A DNA stretch of 64,000 bases, from the NCBI RefSeq assembly GCF_001753165.1, contig NZ_CP017448.1:2002462-2066461 (forward strand), in the 5' to 3' direction. The notes under the pieces were generated by a model. The model searched no databases and was not told the origin of the DNA. It was given only the letters and a program-made list of their open reading frames with translations. The position numbers were made by a program, and so were the translations under genes. The DNA is from Acidihalobacter aeolianus. Its GTDB lineage: Bacteria > Pseudomonadota > Gammaproteobacteria > DSM-5130 > Acidihalobacteraceae. Positions 28,456-38,657 of this stretch are shown here, in pieces. Position 1 is the first letter of the stretch, and every line of letters begins with the position of its first letter.

Positions 28456-30258
28456 ATGCCGTGGCCCCCGCTCAAGAACAGGCCTTCCGCTGACGAAGGC
28501 ATCCCGCAGTCGCCAAGACCTTTGCGTCGTTGGCTTAAATCGCTCCCCATCATCGATATGGGCGAGACCACACGGCTTCTGTACAACGGCCTGCTCAGCC
28601 TCAATCAGACGCAGTTACCTGCTGGGCAACGCATCCAGAACATGGAATTGATTCGGGATAGCGCTCAGCCCGTACTGCAACACCTGAGCCGTCAATTCAT
28701 CGCGCGCTCACTGCCCCTGCCTCCTCGCGGACGCAAGATCCTGCGCCTGCTGATGCGTCTGCACAAGGAAACCTCCACTGGCTACAAACTGGCCTTGCGT
28801 GACGCATCACGCGGCGAAACCCTTAGCCCGAAACTACTCGCGCTTGCCACCCATCGTGCCCTGCGCCATATGGGTCAGATTCATCTGCTCGCAGCGCAAA
28901 TGTACGAAACAGAGCCGGCAGGCATGTGGCATGACATCCATTTGCTCTACGCATTCGCGGAAGAACATGGCCTCACATCGAGCGTCGTGAAGGACTCAAC
29001 CTACCGCCACATCAGGCAATCCAGTATTGCTGATGTTTATCTGCAGTCCTCCCTACTCGCTCTAAGCCTGCCAACCACCTTACGCCAGGGTGAGGCCGAA
29101 CGACTGGCCTATTTCTTCGAGCGTACTGCAAGTCTCGTTAACATCGACGCTCGCCCTCTGCCTGATGCTAATGACGGCGTCTATCTCATCAACCTGGACC
29201 TGGATCGCCCCCCCGCCTATACGACACTGTCAGATGTGCCTTCGATGAGCAGTTTGCGTGGACTCGCACCAGAGAAATTGCTACTACTCTTGCGAGAGCA
29301 GGTTCAGGACAACGTCAGCCAGACATCAGCGCCCACATTGACTTCTGATATGGCGCGAAAACTGATGCTGCATCTCACACAGCACGCCAAACGGGACTTT
29401 GCCCGCGCGGACCGTGATGAGCGTATCTACGTAGCCATCGGCTTAGACACCATACATCGTGCGATCCAGGCCGACCCCGATCGGGCCGGACATGGCAATT
29501 CCTTCAAGGCGGTCGGCCTGCCAGAAAGGACCCGTGCCTTGGATCTTCAGACGATTTCTGACCACCAACGCCAGGCAAACGCCGACCCAGCCAACTATTA
29601 CGATCCCAACGCAACCAGTGACGACATCTGGCGCCTCGTGGTCAACGACTCCATGTGGGAACGCAGTGTACCCGACACACCGGATGACACTGGGCTGAAT
29701 ACCCCAGCCGACCCCATCCCCACCTCGAATCCCCCTCAGGAATGGGCCGACTGGCGGCTGATCAATGCAAGTCCAGGCGGCTACTGCATCTGCTGGGAAC
29801 ATCCTGAACCCGCGCGCGCACAAGTCGGTGAAATCATCGGTTTACGCGAGCGTGAAGGTGCCAACACGTTCTGGCGCATCGGCGTAATCCGCTGGATGCG
29901 CAATGTTCCGGAACAAGGCTTGGTTGCCGGCATCCAACTGCTTGCTGCGCGCAGCTACCAGATCACCGTACACGGTGCGGCCTCTTCCCGACAGCAACCG
30001 ATCGGCGCCCTGGACGCACTGTTACTCCCCGAAGTCAAGGCACTGCGCCAACCCGGCTCACTCATCCTTCCGGAAGGTCCGTTCCACAGTGGAGATGTCG
30101 TGGTAATCACGGATGGCCCTAACGAAAGTCATGTCCGGCTGCAGGAATGCCTTCTGCAGCAAAATTCCAGCTTTGCACAGTTCATGATCGGTACCATCGA
30201 CACCGAACTATCATCACAAACGGACAACGGTTTCGACGCGCTCTGGTCCAAGTTGTGA
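28456..30258 (+). CDS. fimW: FimW-like c-di-GMP effector with C-terminal PilZ-like domain
   Basis: 600-residue cytosolic protein with a long alpha-helical N-terminal part (about 1-430) and a C-terminal PilZ-like beta barrel (about 450-570; WRIGVIRWMRN and GLVAGIQLLA are its best-conserved strands). It directly precedes fimX, as PA4958 (FimW) precedes PA4959 (FimX) in P. aeruginosa, where FimW promotes type IV pilus-dependent surface attachment in response to c-di-GMP. The RxxxR motif of classical PilZ is not obvious. An in-frame TTG at 28447 could be the start instead of the ATG at 28456. Identity rests on synteny plus overall layout. Confidence 0.68.
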   Translation: MPWPPLKNRPSADEGIPQSPRPLRRWLKSLPIIDMGETTRLLYNGLLSLNQTQLPAGQRIQNMELIRDSAQPVLQHLSRQFIARSLPLPPRGRKILRLLMRLHKETSTGYKLALRDASRGETLSPKLLALATHRALRHMGQIHLLAAQMYETEPAGMWHDIHLLYAFAEEHGLTSSVVKDSTYRHIRQSSIADVYLQSSLLALSLPTTLRQGEAERLAYFFERTASLVNIDARPLPDANDGVYLINLDLDRPPAYTTLSDVPSMSSLRGLAPEKLLLLLREQVQDNVSQTSAPTLTSDMARKLMLHLTQHAKRDFARADRDERIYVAIGLDTIHRAIQADPDRAGHGNSFKAVGLPERTRALDLQTISDHQRQANADPANYYDPNATSDDIWRLVVNDSMWERSVPDTPDDTGLNTPADPIPTSNPPQEWADWRLINASPGGYCICWEHPEPARAQVGEIIGLREREGANTFWRIGVIRWMRNVPEQGLVAGIQLLAARSYQITVHGAASSRQQPIGALDALLLPEVKALRQPGSLILPEGPFHSGDVVVITDGPNESHVRLQECLLQQNSSFAQFMIGTIDTELSSQTDNGFDALWSKL

Positions 30259-30335
30259 TAAAAATGAGAGGTATAGACAGCGCGCCCATCGACCCATATG
30301 AGGCGTCAATCCACTCGGTTTGAGACACCCGCCAC

Positions 30336-32414
30336 ATGGACAGCAAGCGGCTCGCACCTATCATCGTCTCAACAGACCTCAACGAATCCGAAGAGCTAAT
30401 CAGCGCGATCAGGGGTATCGGCTTCGCCGTACGCCCTACGGTCGCGAGCTCCGATGAAGCCTTGCGCGAACAGTTGCAATCCATTCAGGCCGATCTAATT
30501 CTGTTCGATGCGGACAAGGCCGGCTTCGGTCAGGAAGAGTTACATACCCTGATCAATGACGCCGGCAAACGCCTCCCGGTGATCGTCCTGGTTCACAAGC
30601 CCGTCACGGACCCCATGCAGTACCTGTCCGCCGGTGCAGACGACGTGGTTGTGGCTTCAAACCATGAACACGTGCAACACGTAGTCAAACGCACCGCCGA
30701 GGCACAATTCAATTGGCGTTCGCTTAAACACAGTCAGGGACAGGTACGCGAAGCTGAAAAACGCTGCCAACTTCTGCTGGAAAGCTCCAAAGACGCAATC
30801 GGCTATGTACACGAGGGCATGCATATCCATGCCAATCGCTCTTATCTCGATCTTTTCGGTCTCGGCGATATGGACGAGATAGAGGGCATGCCGCTGATGG
30901 ACCTAGTCACATCGTCGGAACGCAGTAACGTCAAGGAATTTCTGCGCCAGTATTCACGCAGTAACGACCCTGAACAAACCTTGTCCACCCAATTGCTCAG
31001 CGTGAGCGGCGACGAATTCGAGGCCGAACTGACCTTCAGCCCTGCCAGCATCGACGGTGAGGACTGCACCCAGATACTGATCCAGCGTCACGACGGCAAC
31101 ACCAAGGAACTTGAGAAACAGATTCATTTTCTCAGCCAGCGCGACCTGATGACCGGGCTGTACAACCGTCAGTACTTTATGGACCAGCTCAAGGAAAAGG
31201 TCGCGGACGCCACCCGCGGATTGGGCAACCGAGCGGTCATCCTGCTTGCTCTGGATCGATTCGATTCGCTCAAGGAAACCTTTGGCATCTCCGGCAGCGA
31301 CATCATATTGGTCGACTTCGGCAAGCTGCTGGAAAAGGAAATCCACGACGACGACATCGCCTGCCGGTTTGACAGTAGTCGATTTATCGTGCTGACCAGC
31401 ACCTGGCAGGCAGAAGCCCTGCAGGCCTACATGGAACGCCTCGCGGGATCCATTACCAATCATATTTGCGAGCTGGATGGACGTTCGATAGCCAGTCCGG
31501 CTAGCCTGGGCGCGAGCATCATCGACGAAAACGCGCCTGACGCCAACGAAACCCTCGCGCGTGCCGAACGCGCCTTCAAACAGGCAGTAGCCTCAGGCGG
31601 TGGACAGGGCTACATCTACCGTCCGCGCGAAGGCGAGATGAGCCAGAAGCAGCTTGACGAGCTATGGGGCAAACGTCTGCGTGAAGCGATCAAGGAAAAT
31701 CGCATGCGCCTGCTATTCCAGCCGATCGTCAGCCTCAACGGGCAACCCGAAGAACACTACAACGTGTTTATGCGCATGCTCGACGAGACCGGGAAACCCA
31801 TCGCAGCACTCGAGTTCATGCCTAGTGCGGAACGCACCGGCGTTGCCAAAATGCTCGACCGCTGGGTCCTGCACCATGCCCTCAAACAGCTTGCCGCACG
31901 CTTACGCGATAATCGCCGCACCATCCTGTTTGTCAAACTGACTGCAGGATCCTTGCAAGACCCTGAAATGCTCCCCTGGCTGTCTGAACAACTCAAGGAA
32001 AACCGGATTTCCGGTGATCTACTCGTGTTCGAGATCAAGACCGGCGTCGCGGTCAATTATCTGCGCCAGGCACGCGAGTTTCAGAAGGGACTGCGCCAGC
32101 TTCACTGTCACCTCACGCTCGACGACTTCGGCTCAGGTGCCAATCCCTTCCAGCTCCTGAAACAGGTCCCTGCCGACTACCTCAAGTTCGACGCAACTTT
32201 CATGGACGATCTACCCAACAGTCCGGAGAATCAGGAGACCCTGAAGCTCTTGACCAGCCAGGCGCATGCCGAAAATCGCATGGTCATCGCCCAGCGTGTC
32301 GAGGACCCGCAGGTGTTGCCAACGCTATGGGGTCTTGGCATCAACTACATCCAGGGCAACTTCCTACAAGTGCCGTCGGAGCGCATGGACTACGACTTCA
32401 CTGCCTTGGGCTGA
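30336..32414 (+). CDS. fimX: FimX-like REC-PAS-GGDEF-EAL protein, both catalytic motifs degenerate
   Basis: 692 residues, nearly the length of P. aeruginosa FimX. Order: receiver-like domain (1-125), PAS (about 145-255), GGDEF (about 265-430), EAL (about 445-690). In place of GGDEF the protein has FDSSRF (345-350), and in place of the EAL glutamate motif it has EEHYNVFMRM (472-481), so neither diguanylate cyclase nor phosphodiesterase activity is expected; such proteins bind c-di-GMP through the EAL fold and control pilus assembly at the pole. 77 bp after fimW. Pilus structural genes are outside the window. Confidence 0.85.
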   Translation: MDSKRLAPIIVSTDLNESEELISAIRGIGFAVRPTVASSDEALREQLQSIQADLILFDADKAGFGQEELHTLINDAGKRLPVIVLVHKPVTDPMQYLSAGADDVVVASNHEHVQHVVKRTAEAQFNWRSLKHSQGQVREAEKRCQLLLESSKDAIGYVHEGMHIHANRSYLDLFGLGDMDEIEGMPLMDLVTSSERSNVKEFLRQYSRSNDPEQTLSTQLLSVSGDEFEAELTFSPASIDGEDCTQILIQRHDGNTKELEKQIHFLSQRDLMTGLYNRQYFMDQLKEKVADATRGLGNRAVILLALDRFDSLKETFGISGSDIILVDFGKLLEKEIHDDDIACRFDSSRFIVLTSTWQAEALQAYMERLAGSITNHICELDGRSIASPASLGASIIDENAPDANETLARAERAFKQAVASGGGQGYIYRPREGEMSQKQLDELWGKRLREAIKENRMRLLFQPIVSLNGQPEEHYNVFMRMLDETGKPIAALEFMPSAERTGVAKMLDRWVLHHALKQLAARLRDNRRTILFVKLTAGSLQDPEMLPWLSEQLKENRISGDLLVFEIKTGVAVNYLRQAREFQKGLRQLHCHLTLDDFGSGANPFQLLKQVPADYLKFDATFMDDLPNSPENQETLKLLTSQAHAENRMVIAQRVEDPQVLPTLWGLGINYIQGNFLQVPSERMDYDFTALG

Positions 32415-32449
32415 CAGTCCGATTCCGACACCGGCGTGATGCGAAAAGA

Positions 32450-32474
32450 AAAGGGGCCGCTTTGCGGCCCCTTT
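32450..32474. terminator. bidirectional intrinsic terminator between fimX and htpX
   Basis: Perfect stem AAAGGGGCCGC / GCGGCCCCTTT with a TTT loop. The A-rich left flank (GAAAAGAAAA) becomes a T tract on the minus strand, so it serves htpX best and may also end the fimX transcript. Confidence 0.85.
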
Positions 32475-32498
32475 GCGTTACGGTCGCCGTGCGCAGGA

Positions 32499-33392
32499 TC
32501 AGCGCATGGCCTCAAGCGCGGCAATACGCTCCTCCAGCGGCGGATGGCTCATGAACAGCTTGCGCAATCCGTGGCCCAGTCCACCGTTGATACCGAAGGC
32601 CGCCAACTGCCCCGGCAGTTCCTCCGGCTCGTGCGCACGCTGCAGGCGGCGCAGGGCAGCGATCATCTTGCCGCGGCCGGCCAGCTTGGCGCCGCCCGCA
32701 TCGGCCCGAAATTCGCGCTGGCGCGAGAACCACATGACGATCGCCGAAGCCAGGATCGCCAGGAAGATTTCGGTCACGAACACGGTGATGAAGTAAGCCG
32801 GACCGTAGTCGCGCTCGCTCTTGAAAACCACGCGGTCCACCACATGCCCCACCACGCGGGCGATAAAGATCACGAAGGTGTTGATCACACCCTGGATCAG
32901 GGTCAGCGTGACCATGTCGCCGTTGGCAACGTGAGTGATCTCGTGCGCAAGCACGCCCTCTACCTCGTCGCGATCCATTCCGTGCAACAGTCCCGTGCTC
33001 ACCGCGACCAGCGAGCTGTTGCGCGTGGCGCCGGTGGCGAAAGCATTCATGTCCGGGCTGTCGAAAATACCCACCTCGGGCATCTTGAGGTTGGCCTGAC
33101 GGGCCAGACGCTGCACGGTCTCCATCAGCCACACCTCGCTACTGGTGCGCGGCTGGTCGATCACCTGCACGCCCATGCTCATCTTCGCCATCCACTTCGA
33201 CATGAAGAGCGAGATGAACGCGCCACCAAAGCCGAATACCGCAGCCAGCAGCAACAGGCCCTCGTAATTGATCTGACCGCCCTGGGTCTGGATGCCGTGA
33301 ACCCCGGTGACGGCCATGAGTACATTGAGCACGATGCTCAGCACCACGAGCACCGCGATGTTGGTCGCCAGGAACAGCAGAATACGTTTCAT
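32499..33392 (-). CDS. htpX: protease HtpX
   Basis: Inner-membrane zinc endopeptidase for quality control of membrane proteins. Two N-terminal spans (about 4-26 and 45-65), active site HEITH (His150-Glu151-His154), two further spans about 165-210. 297 residues. A region upstream resembles a heat-shock promoter. Convergent with fimX, sharing the terminator at 32450-32474. Confidence 0.95.
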   Translation of the reverse strand: MKRILLFLATNIAVLVVLSIVLNVLMAVTGVHGIQTQGGQINYEGLLLLAAVFGFGGAFISLFMSKWMAKMSMGVQVIDQPRTSSEVWLMETVQRLARQANLKMPEVGIFDSPDMNAFATGATRNSSLVAVSTGLLHGMDRDEVEGVLAHEITHVANGDMVTLTLIQGVINTFVIFIARVVGHVVDRVVFKSERDYGPAYFITVFVTEIFLAILASAIVMWFSRQREFRADAGGAKLAGRGKMIAALRRLQRAHEPEELPGQLAAFGINGGLGHGLRKLFMSHPPLEERIAALEAMR

Positions 33393-33429
33393 CTAGAAAA
33401 GCCCTCTATAGTGTTTTTGCTCTGCTAAT

Positions 33430-33456
33430 CATGTGTGTGGCACAGCAAAATTCAAG
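33430..33456 (-). promoter_or_regulatory. possible sigma-32-type promoter of htpX
   Basis: On the minus strand CTTGAA (33456-33451) is followed after about 15 bases by CACAT (33435-33431), loosely like the heat-shock consensus CTTGAA...CCCAT. The start codon is about 40 bases on. The -10 match is imperfect. Confidence 0.28.
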
Positions 33457-33496
33457 CACATTTACGCCGCTCTTACCGCATCTTTACACTACATTT

Positions 33497-35746
33497 TCAC
33501 TCTTCCGCGCGCAGCGCATCGACCCGTTGGAAGCCCCTGGGAAGACGCGCTCCGCGCCTCCCCCGCTCGCCGAAATACTCGTCGAGTTCGGCCGGACGCA
33601 GCACCTTGTGACGTTGCCCCGATTCCAGCCGCAGGGCCTGTCCCGGGCGCAGGGCGGCGACCGCCACCACACGCTCCTCGCCGCTCTTGATGCGTGACGA
33701 AGGGATGCCGATCAGACGGTTGCCCTTGCCCTTGGCCATACGCGGCACCTCGTCGAGATCGATCACCAGCAGGTGTCCCGCATCGCTCGCGATGGCCAGC
33801 CGCAGCCCTTCTCCGGCCGGCACCGGGCACGGCGGCAGCACGCCCGCATCGCCCGGTACCGTCAGCGCCGTCTTGCCGGACTTGTTGCGCGACAGCAGAT
33901 CGCCCAGGCGGGCGACGAAACCGTAGCCCCAGTCGGTCGCGAGCAGCACGGCATCGTTCTCGCCACCCAGCGCCAGGCCGACGAAACGCGCGCCTGCCGG
34001 AGGACTCAGGCGGCCGGTCAGCGGCTCCCCCTGGCCGCGCGCCGAAGGCAGGGTATGCGCGGGCAGCGCGTAGCTGCGCCCGGTCGAATCGAGGAACATG
34101 GCCTGCTGGTTGCTACGCCCCGTCGCGGCGCTGAGGAACGCGTCTCCGGCCTTGTAGGCAAGCCCGGCGGCATCCACCTCGTGCCCCTTGGCGGCCCGTA
34201 CCCAGCCCATTTTCGACAACACCACGGTCACCGGCTCGGAGGGCACCAGTGCAGTCTCGTCCAGCGCCTGCGCGGCGGCGCGCGCCACGATCGGCGAACG
34301 GCGGTCGTCGCCGTAGGTCTTCGCATCCTCCTCGATCTCGCGCTTGATCAGGCTTTTCAGCCGCGCCTTCGAACCCAGTGTCTGCTCCAGCTCGGCGCGC
34401 TCCTGCTGCAGGGCCTCCTGCTCGGCGCGGATCTTCATCTCCTCCAATCGCGCGAGCTGGCGCAGGCGGGTGTCGAGGATGTAGTCGGCCTGTTCCTCGC
34501 TGAGCGCGAAGCGTGCCATCAGCACCGACTTGGGCTCGTCCTCCGTGCGGATGATGCGAATCACCTCGTCGAGGTTGAGGAAGGCGATCAGCAGACCGTC
34601 CAACAGGTGCAGGCGGCGGTTGACCTTGTCCAGACGCCACTGCAGGCGCCGGCGCACCGTCTCCGTGCGGAAGCTCAGCCATTCCACGAGCAGCGTGCGC
34701 AGGTTCTTCACCTGCGGCCGCCCGTCGAGACCGATCATGTTGAGGTTCACGCGGTAGCTGCGTTCGAGGTCGGTGGTGGCGAACAGGTGCGCCATCAGCG
34801 CGTCGACGTCGACCCGTGCCGAGCGCGGCGTGATCACCAGGCGCGTCGGCTGTTCGTGATCCGATTCGTCGCGCAGGTCCTCGACCAGCGGCAGCTTCTT
34901 GGCCTGCATCTGCGCGGCAATCTGTTCCAGCACCTTGGCGCCGGAGGTCTGATAGGGCAGCGCATCGACCACGATGTCGCCCTCCTCCATGCGCCAGCGC
35001 GCGCGCAACCTCAGGCTGCCGCTGCCGCTCGCGTACAGGGCGACGAGCTCCTCGCGCGGGGTGACGATCTCCGCCTCGGTGGGGAAGTCCGGCCCCTGCA
35101 CGAAGCCGCACAGCGTCTGCAGGTCGGCATCCGGATGCTCCAGCAGGTGCACGCAGGCCGCGGCGACCTCGCGCAGGTTGTGCGGCGGGATGTCGGTGGC
35201 CATGCCCACGGCGATGCCGGTGGCGCCGTTGAGCAGCACGTTCGGCAGGCGCGCGGGCAGCAGCGACGGCTCATTCAGGGTGCCGTCGAAGTTGGGCACC
35301 CAGTCCACCGTCCCCTGCTCCAGCTCGGCGAGCAGCAGCCGCGCGTAGGGCGACAGGCGCGACTCGGTGTAGCGCATCGCCGCGAAGCTCTTGGGGTCGT
35401 CCTGCGAACCCCAGTTGCCCTGCCCGTCCACCAGCGGATAACGGTAGGAGAAGGGCTGGGCCATGAGCACCATGGCCTCGTAACAGGCCGTGTCGCCGTG
35501 CGGATGGAACTTGCCGAGCACGTCGCCGACGGTGCGCGCGGATTTCTTGTATTTGGCGGTGGCGGAAAGGCCGAGTTCGGACATCGCGTAGACGATGCGC
35601 CGCTGCACCGGCTTGAGCCCGTCGCCGACGTGCGGCAGCGCGCGGTCGAGAATGACGTACATGGAGTAGTCGAGGTACGCCTTCTCGGTGAAGGTCGACA
35701 GCGGCAGGCGCTCGGCGCCCTCGTGATTCGCGTATGCGTTTGCCAT
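33497..35746 (-). CDS. parC: DNA topoisomerase IV subunit A
   Basis: Breakage-reunion subunit of topoisomerase IV, which decatenates daughter chromosomes. 749 residues. Seen: [11 protein letters not shown] (Thr86 and Glu90, equivalent to E. coli ParC Ser80 and Glu84) and catalytic tyrosine in AMRYTESR (Tyr126). ParC rather than GyrA from the short C-terminal domain, the lack of a GyrA box and the nearby parE. A HAD gene separates parE and parC, with 10 bp to the parC start, so all three look co-transcribed. Confidence 0.96.
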   Translation of the reverse strand: MANAYANHEGAERLPLSTFTEKAYLDYSMYVILDRALPHVGDGLKPVQRRIVYAMSELGLSATAKYKKSARTVGDVLGKFHPHGDTACYEAMVLMAQPFSYRYPLVDGQGNWGSQDDPKSFAAMRYTESRLSPYARLLLAELEQGTVDWVPNFDGTLNEPSLLPARLPNVLLNGATGIAVGMATDIPPHNLREVAAACVHLLEHPDADLQTLCGFVQGPDFPTEAEIVTPREELVALYASGSGSLRLRARWRMEEGDIVVDALPYQTSGAKVLEQIAAQMQAKKLPLVEDLRDESDHEQPTRLVITPRSARVDVDALMAHLFATTDLERSYRVNLNMIGLDGRPQVKNLRTLLVEWLSFRTETVRRRLQWRLDKVNRRLHLLDGLLIAFLNLDEVIRIIRTEDEPKSVLMARFALSEEQADYILDTRLRQLARLEEMKIRAEQEALQQERAELEQTLGSKARLKSLIKREIEEDAKTYGDDRRSPIVARAAAQALDETALVPSEPVTVVLSKMGWVRAAKGHEVDAAGLAYKAGDAFLSAATGRSNQQAMFLDSTGRSYALPAHTLPSARGQGEPLTGRLSPPAGARFVGLALGGENDAVLLATDWGYGFVARLGDLLSRNKSGKTALTVPGDAGVLPPCPVPAGEGLRLAIASDAGHLLVIDLDEVPRMAKGKGNRLIGIPSSRIKSGEERVVAVAALRPGQALRLESGQRHKVLRPAELDEYFGERGRRGARLPRGFQRVDALRAEE

Positions 35747-35756
35747 GCGTGGGATA

Positions 35757-36689
35757 TCAGTCGTTGAGGTGTTTGGGCGGCTGGCCGACGCGGTCGCCGA
35801 GGGCGTCCTCGCGGTCGCGCACGATGCGCTCGGCGATCTCGCGCACCGCGTTGCTCAGCCACATGTAGGTCTGCGAGCCGGGCCGATAGTCTGCCGGGCC
35901 GAAGGACTGCACGCGCCCCTGGCGCTGCAGCTCGTTGATCTGGCGGAATTCCTTGTCGTGGCCGGGATTGTAGACGCCGTAGGTGCGCCCGCCGTTGCGC
36001 TTGACCACGGAGAACACGGGCACGTCGGAAGGCCCGTCGGCCACATACACGATGTTCTGGAACGGGATGCGTCGCTCGGACTCAGGCAGATTGGCGTTCA
36101 CGCTGATCCGGTCCGGGTGTTTGTTCACGCCCTTGTTGATCTCGAACACCGCGCGGGTCTTGGTGGTGTTGTCAAGCACGTAGCCGATCTGCGCGATCTC
36201 CTCGCCGCCGCCGTCAAGATCCTCCACGAACTCGCAGCCCCACACGCCGTCCAGTTCGGCCGCGACCGCGCTGCCGCGGATGGTGCGGGTGAAGCCGGTG
36301 CTGACCACATAGTGTTCGAGGGTGATGTCGTGGTGCGCGAACGCGGAGTCGTCGGCCACCAGCGCACGCAGCTCGCCGAAGAACGCGGGCAGCCCCGGAT
36401 AGAAGTCCAGCTCGGCGCCGAGTGCCTCCAGCAGCGCGTTGCTCAGCCCGGCGAAGGTGCCCCGGCGCACATAGGCGAGGATGTGATTGAGATAGGCCAG
36501 TTCGCCCGAAACCTGCTCGCAGCCGCGCGCACGGTACTGCGCCTCCAGGGCGTTGACCTCGCCCCAGAACGTCTTCTCGTCCACTCCGAAGCGACGAAAC
36601 AGCGGCGCCTGCATGTAGCCCGGGATCAGGGTCTTGTCGAAATCCCAGACCATGGCGACGATGGTCTGCGTGAACAGCGGCGCGCTCAT
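35757..36689 (-). CDS. HAD-like hydrolase of unknown substrate between parE and parC
   Basis: 310-residue haloacid dehalogenase-like protein. Motif I is [11 protein letters not shown] (nucleophile and acid Asp), motif [15 protein letters not shown] helical cap of about 100 residues follows motif I. Homologues of this type are usually annotated only as haloacid dehalogenase-like hydrolases; the substrate is unknown. It lies 55 bp after parE and 10 bp before parC, on the same strand, so it is expressed with topoisomerase IV. Confidence 0.8.
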   Translation of the reverse strand: MSAPLFTQTIVAMVWDFDKTLIPGYMQAPLFRRFGVDEKTFWGEVNALEAQYRARGCEQVSGELAYLNHILAYVRRGTFAGLSNALLEALGAELDFYPGLPAFFGELRALVADDSAFAHHDITLEHYVVSTGFTRTIRGSAVAAELDGVWGCEFVEDLDGGGEEIAQIGYVLDNTTKTRAVFEINKGVNKHPDRISVNANLPESERRIPFQNIVYVADGPSDVPVFSVVKRNGGRTYGVYNPGHDKEFRQINELQRQGRVQSFGPADYRPGSQTYMWLSNAVREIAERIVRDREDALGDRVGQPPKHLND

Positions 36690-36744
36690 GCCGGCACCCC
36701 GACCGGCCGCTGTGCGGCGCCTGCGTAACGCGTGTGCGGCATCC

Positions 36745-38628
36745 TCAGACCTCCGCCAGGTTGCCCTTGCTTTCCAACCAGCCCCGTCGGTCGGCCGCGC
36801 GGCGCTTGGCGAGCAGCAGATCGAGCAGTCCGTCCGTCTCCGCCGTATCGTCGAGCGTGAGCTGCACCAGCCGCCGGGTATCGGGCGCCATGGTCGTCTC
36901 GCGCAGCTGCAGCGGGTTCATCTCGCCGAGGCCCTTGAAGCGGGTGACCTGTGGCGTACCGCGCTTGCCCTCGGCGCGCAGGCGGTCGAGCACGCCCTCG
37001 CGTTCGGACTCGTCGAGGGCATAGTAGACCTCCTTGCCGATATCGATGCGATACAGCGGCGGCATGGCGACGAACACGTGCCCGCGCGCCACCAGCGGCC
37101 TGAAATGGCGCACGAACAGCGCGCACAGCAGGGTCGCGATGTGCGCGCCGTCGGAGTCGGCGTCGGCGAGGATGCAGACCTTGCCGTAGCGCAGGCCGGT
37201 CAGGTCCGATGAGCCCGGCTCGATGCCCAGCGCGACGGCGATGTCGTGCACCTCCTGCGAGCCCAGCACCTGGGCGGAATCGACCTCCCAGGTGTTCAGG
37301 ATCTTGCCGCGCAGCGGCAGGATGGCCTGGAATTCGCGCTCGCGTGCCTGCTTGGCCGAACCGCCGGCCGAATCGCCCTCCACCAGGAACAGCTCGGTGC
37401 GCGCCAGATCCTGTGCGCTGCAGTCGGCGAGCTTGCCCGGCAGCGCCGGGCCGCTGGTGACCTTCTTGCGCACCACCTTCTTGCCCGCGCGCAGGCGCCG
37501 GTTGGCGGCGCTGATGACCAGTTCGGCCAGCCGTTCGCCCTCGGCGACATGCTGATTGAGCCACAGGCTGAAGGCGTCCTTGACCACGCCGGAGACGAAG
37601 GCCGCGGCCTCGCGCGAGCCCAGGCGCTCCTTGGTTTGCCCGGCGAACTGCGGGTCGGCGAGCTTGAGCGAGAGCACGTAGCTCACCCGCTCCCACACGT
37701 CCTCGGGTGCGAGCTTGACCCCGCGCGGCAGCAGGTTGCGGAACTCGCAGAACTCGCGCACCGCCTCGGTCAGCCCGGTACGCAGGCCGTTGACGTGTGT
37801 GCCGCCCTGCGCGGTCGGAATCAGATTCACATAACTCTCGGCGATGCCTTCGCCGCCCTCGGGCTGCCACACCAGCGCCCACTCGACGGTCTCGCGATGT
37901 CCTTCGGAGCGCCCGGTGAAGGGCTCGGCCGGCAGATGTTCGAACTCGCCCGCGGTCTCCATCAGATAGTCGCGCAGCCCGTCCTCGTAGCGCCACACCT
38001 CGCGCTCGCCACTGGCCTCGTCGAGCAGCGTCACCTCGAGCCCGGGACACAGTACCGCCTTGGCGCGCAGCACGTGCTTGAGGCGCGGCAGACTGAACCT
38101 CACCGAATCGAAATAGGCCGGGTCCGGCCAGAAGCGGGCCGTGGTGCCCGTATTGCGCTTGGCCGTCGTGCCGACCACTTCCAGCGGCGTGACCAGATCG
38201 CCGCCCTCGAAGGCGATGTGGTGTTCGCGGCCGTCGCGGCGCACCCACACGTCCAGCCGTTTCGACAGCGCGTTGACCACCGACACGCCGACGCCGTGCA
38301 GACCGCCTGAATACTGGTAGTTCTTGTCCGAGAACTTGCCGCCCGCGTGCAGCGTGGAAAGGATCACCTCGACGCCGGGACGGCCCTGTTCGGGATGGAT
38401 GTCGACCGGCATGCCGCGCCCGTCGTCCACCACCGTGAGCGAGCCGTCGGCGTGCACCGTAACCTCGATGCGCGAGGCATGGCCGGCCAGCGCCTCGTCC
38501 ACGCTGTTGTCCACCACCTCCTGCGCCAGATGATTCGGTCGCGAGGTGTCCGTATACATGCCCGGGCGCTTGCGCACCGGGTCCAGTCCGCTCAGAACCT
38601 CGATATCCGCCGCATTGTAGCTGCTCAT
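36745..38628 (-). CDS. parE: DNA topoisomerase IV subunit B
   Basis: ATPase subunit of topoisomerase IV. GHKL ATP site begins EVVDNSVDEAL (Glu37, Asn41), GGLHGVGVSVVNALS forms the lid, and the TOPRIM motif LVEGDSAGGSAKQAR with later DADSDGAHI binds Mg. ATG at 38628 (627 residues); an ATG 11 codons upstream is possible. The gene order is parE-HAD-parC. Confidence 0.96.
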   Translation of the reverse strand: MSSYNAADIEVLSGLDPVRKRPGMYTDTSRPNHLAQEVVDNSVDEALAGHASRIEVTVHADGSLTVVDDGRGMPVDIHPEQGRPGVEVILSTLHAGGKFSDKNYQYSGGLHGVGVSVVNALSKRLDVWVRRDGREHHIAFEGGDLVTPLEVVGTTAKRNTGTTARFWPDPAYFDSVRFSLPRLKHVLRAKAVLCPGLEVTLLDEASGEREVWRYEDGLRDYLMETAGEFEHLPAEPFTGRSEGHRETVEWALVWQPEGGEGIAESYVNLIPTAQGGTHVNGLRTGLTEAVREFCEFRNLLPRGVKLAPEDVWERVSYVLSLKLADPQFAGQTKERLGSREAAAFVSGVVKDAFSLWLNQHVAEGERLAELVISAANRRLRAGKKVVRKKVTSGPALPGKLADCSAQDLARTELFLVEGDSAGGSAKQAREREFQAILPLRGKILNTWEVDSAQVLGSQEVHDIAVALGIEPGSSDLTGLRYGKVCILADADSDGAHIATLLCALFVRHFRPLVARGHVFVAMPPLYRIDIGKEVYYALDESEREGVLDRLRAEGKRGTPQVTRFKGLGEMNPLQLRETTMAPDTRRLVQLTLDDTAETDGLLDLLLAKRRAADRRGWLESKGNLAEV

Positions 38629-38657
38629 GCCAGACTCAACTCCGTTGTCATGCTTAT

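Noticed and set aside
33773-35767. A 664-codon open frame antisense to parC
   Set aside because: Shadow of parC, low complexity and no domain.
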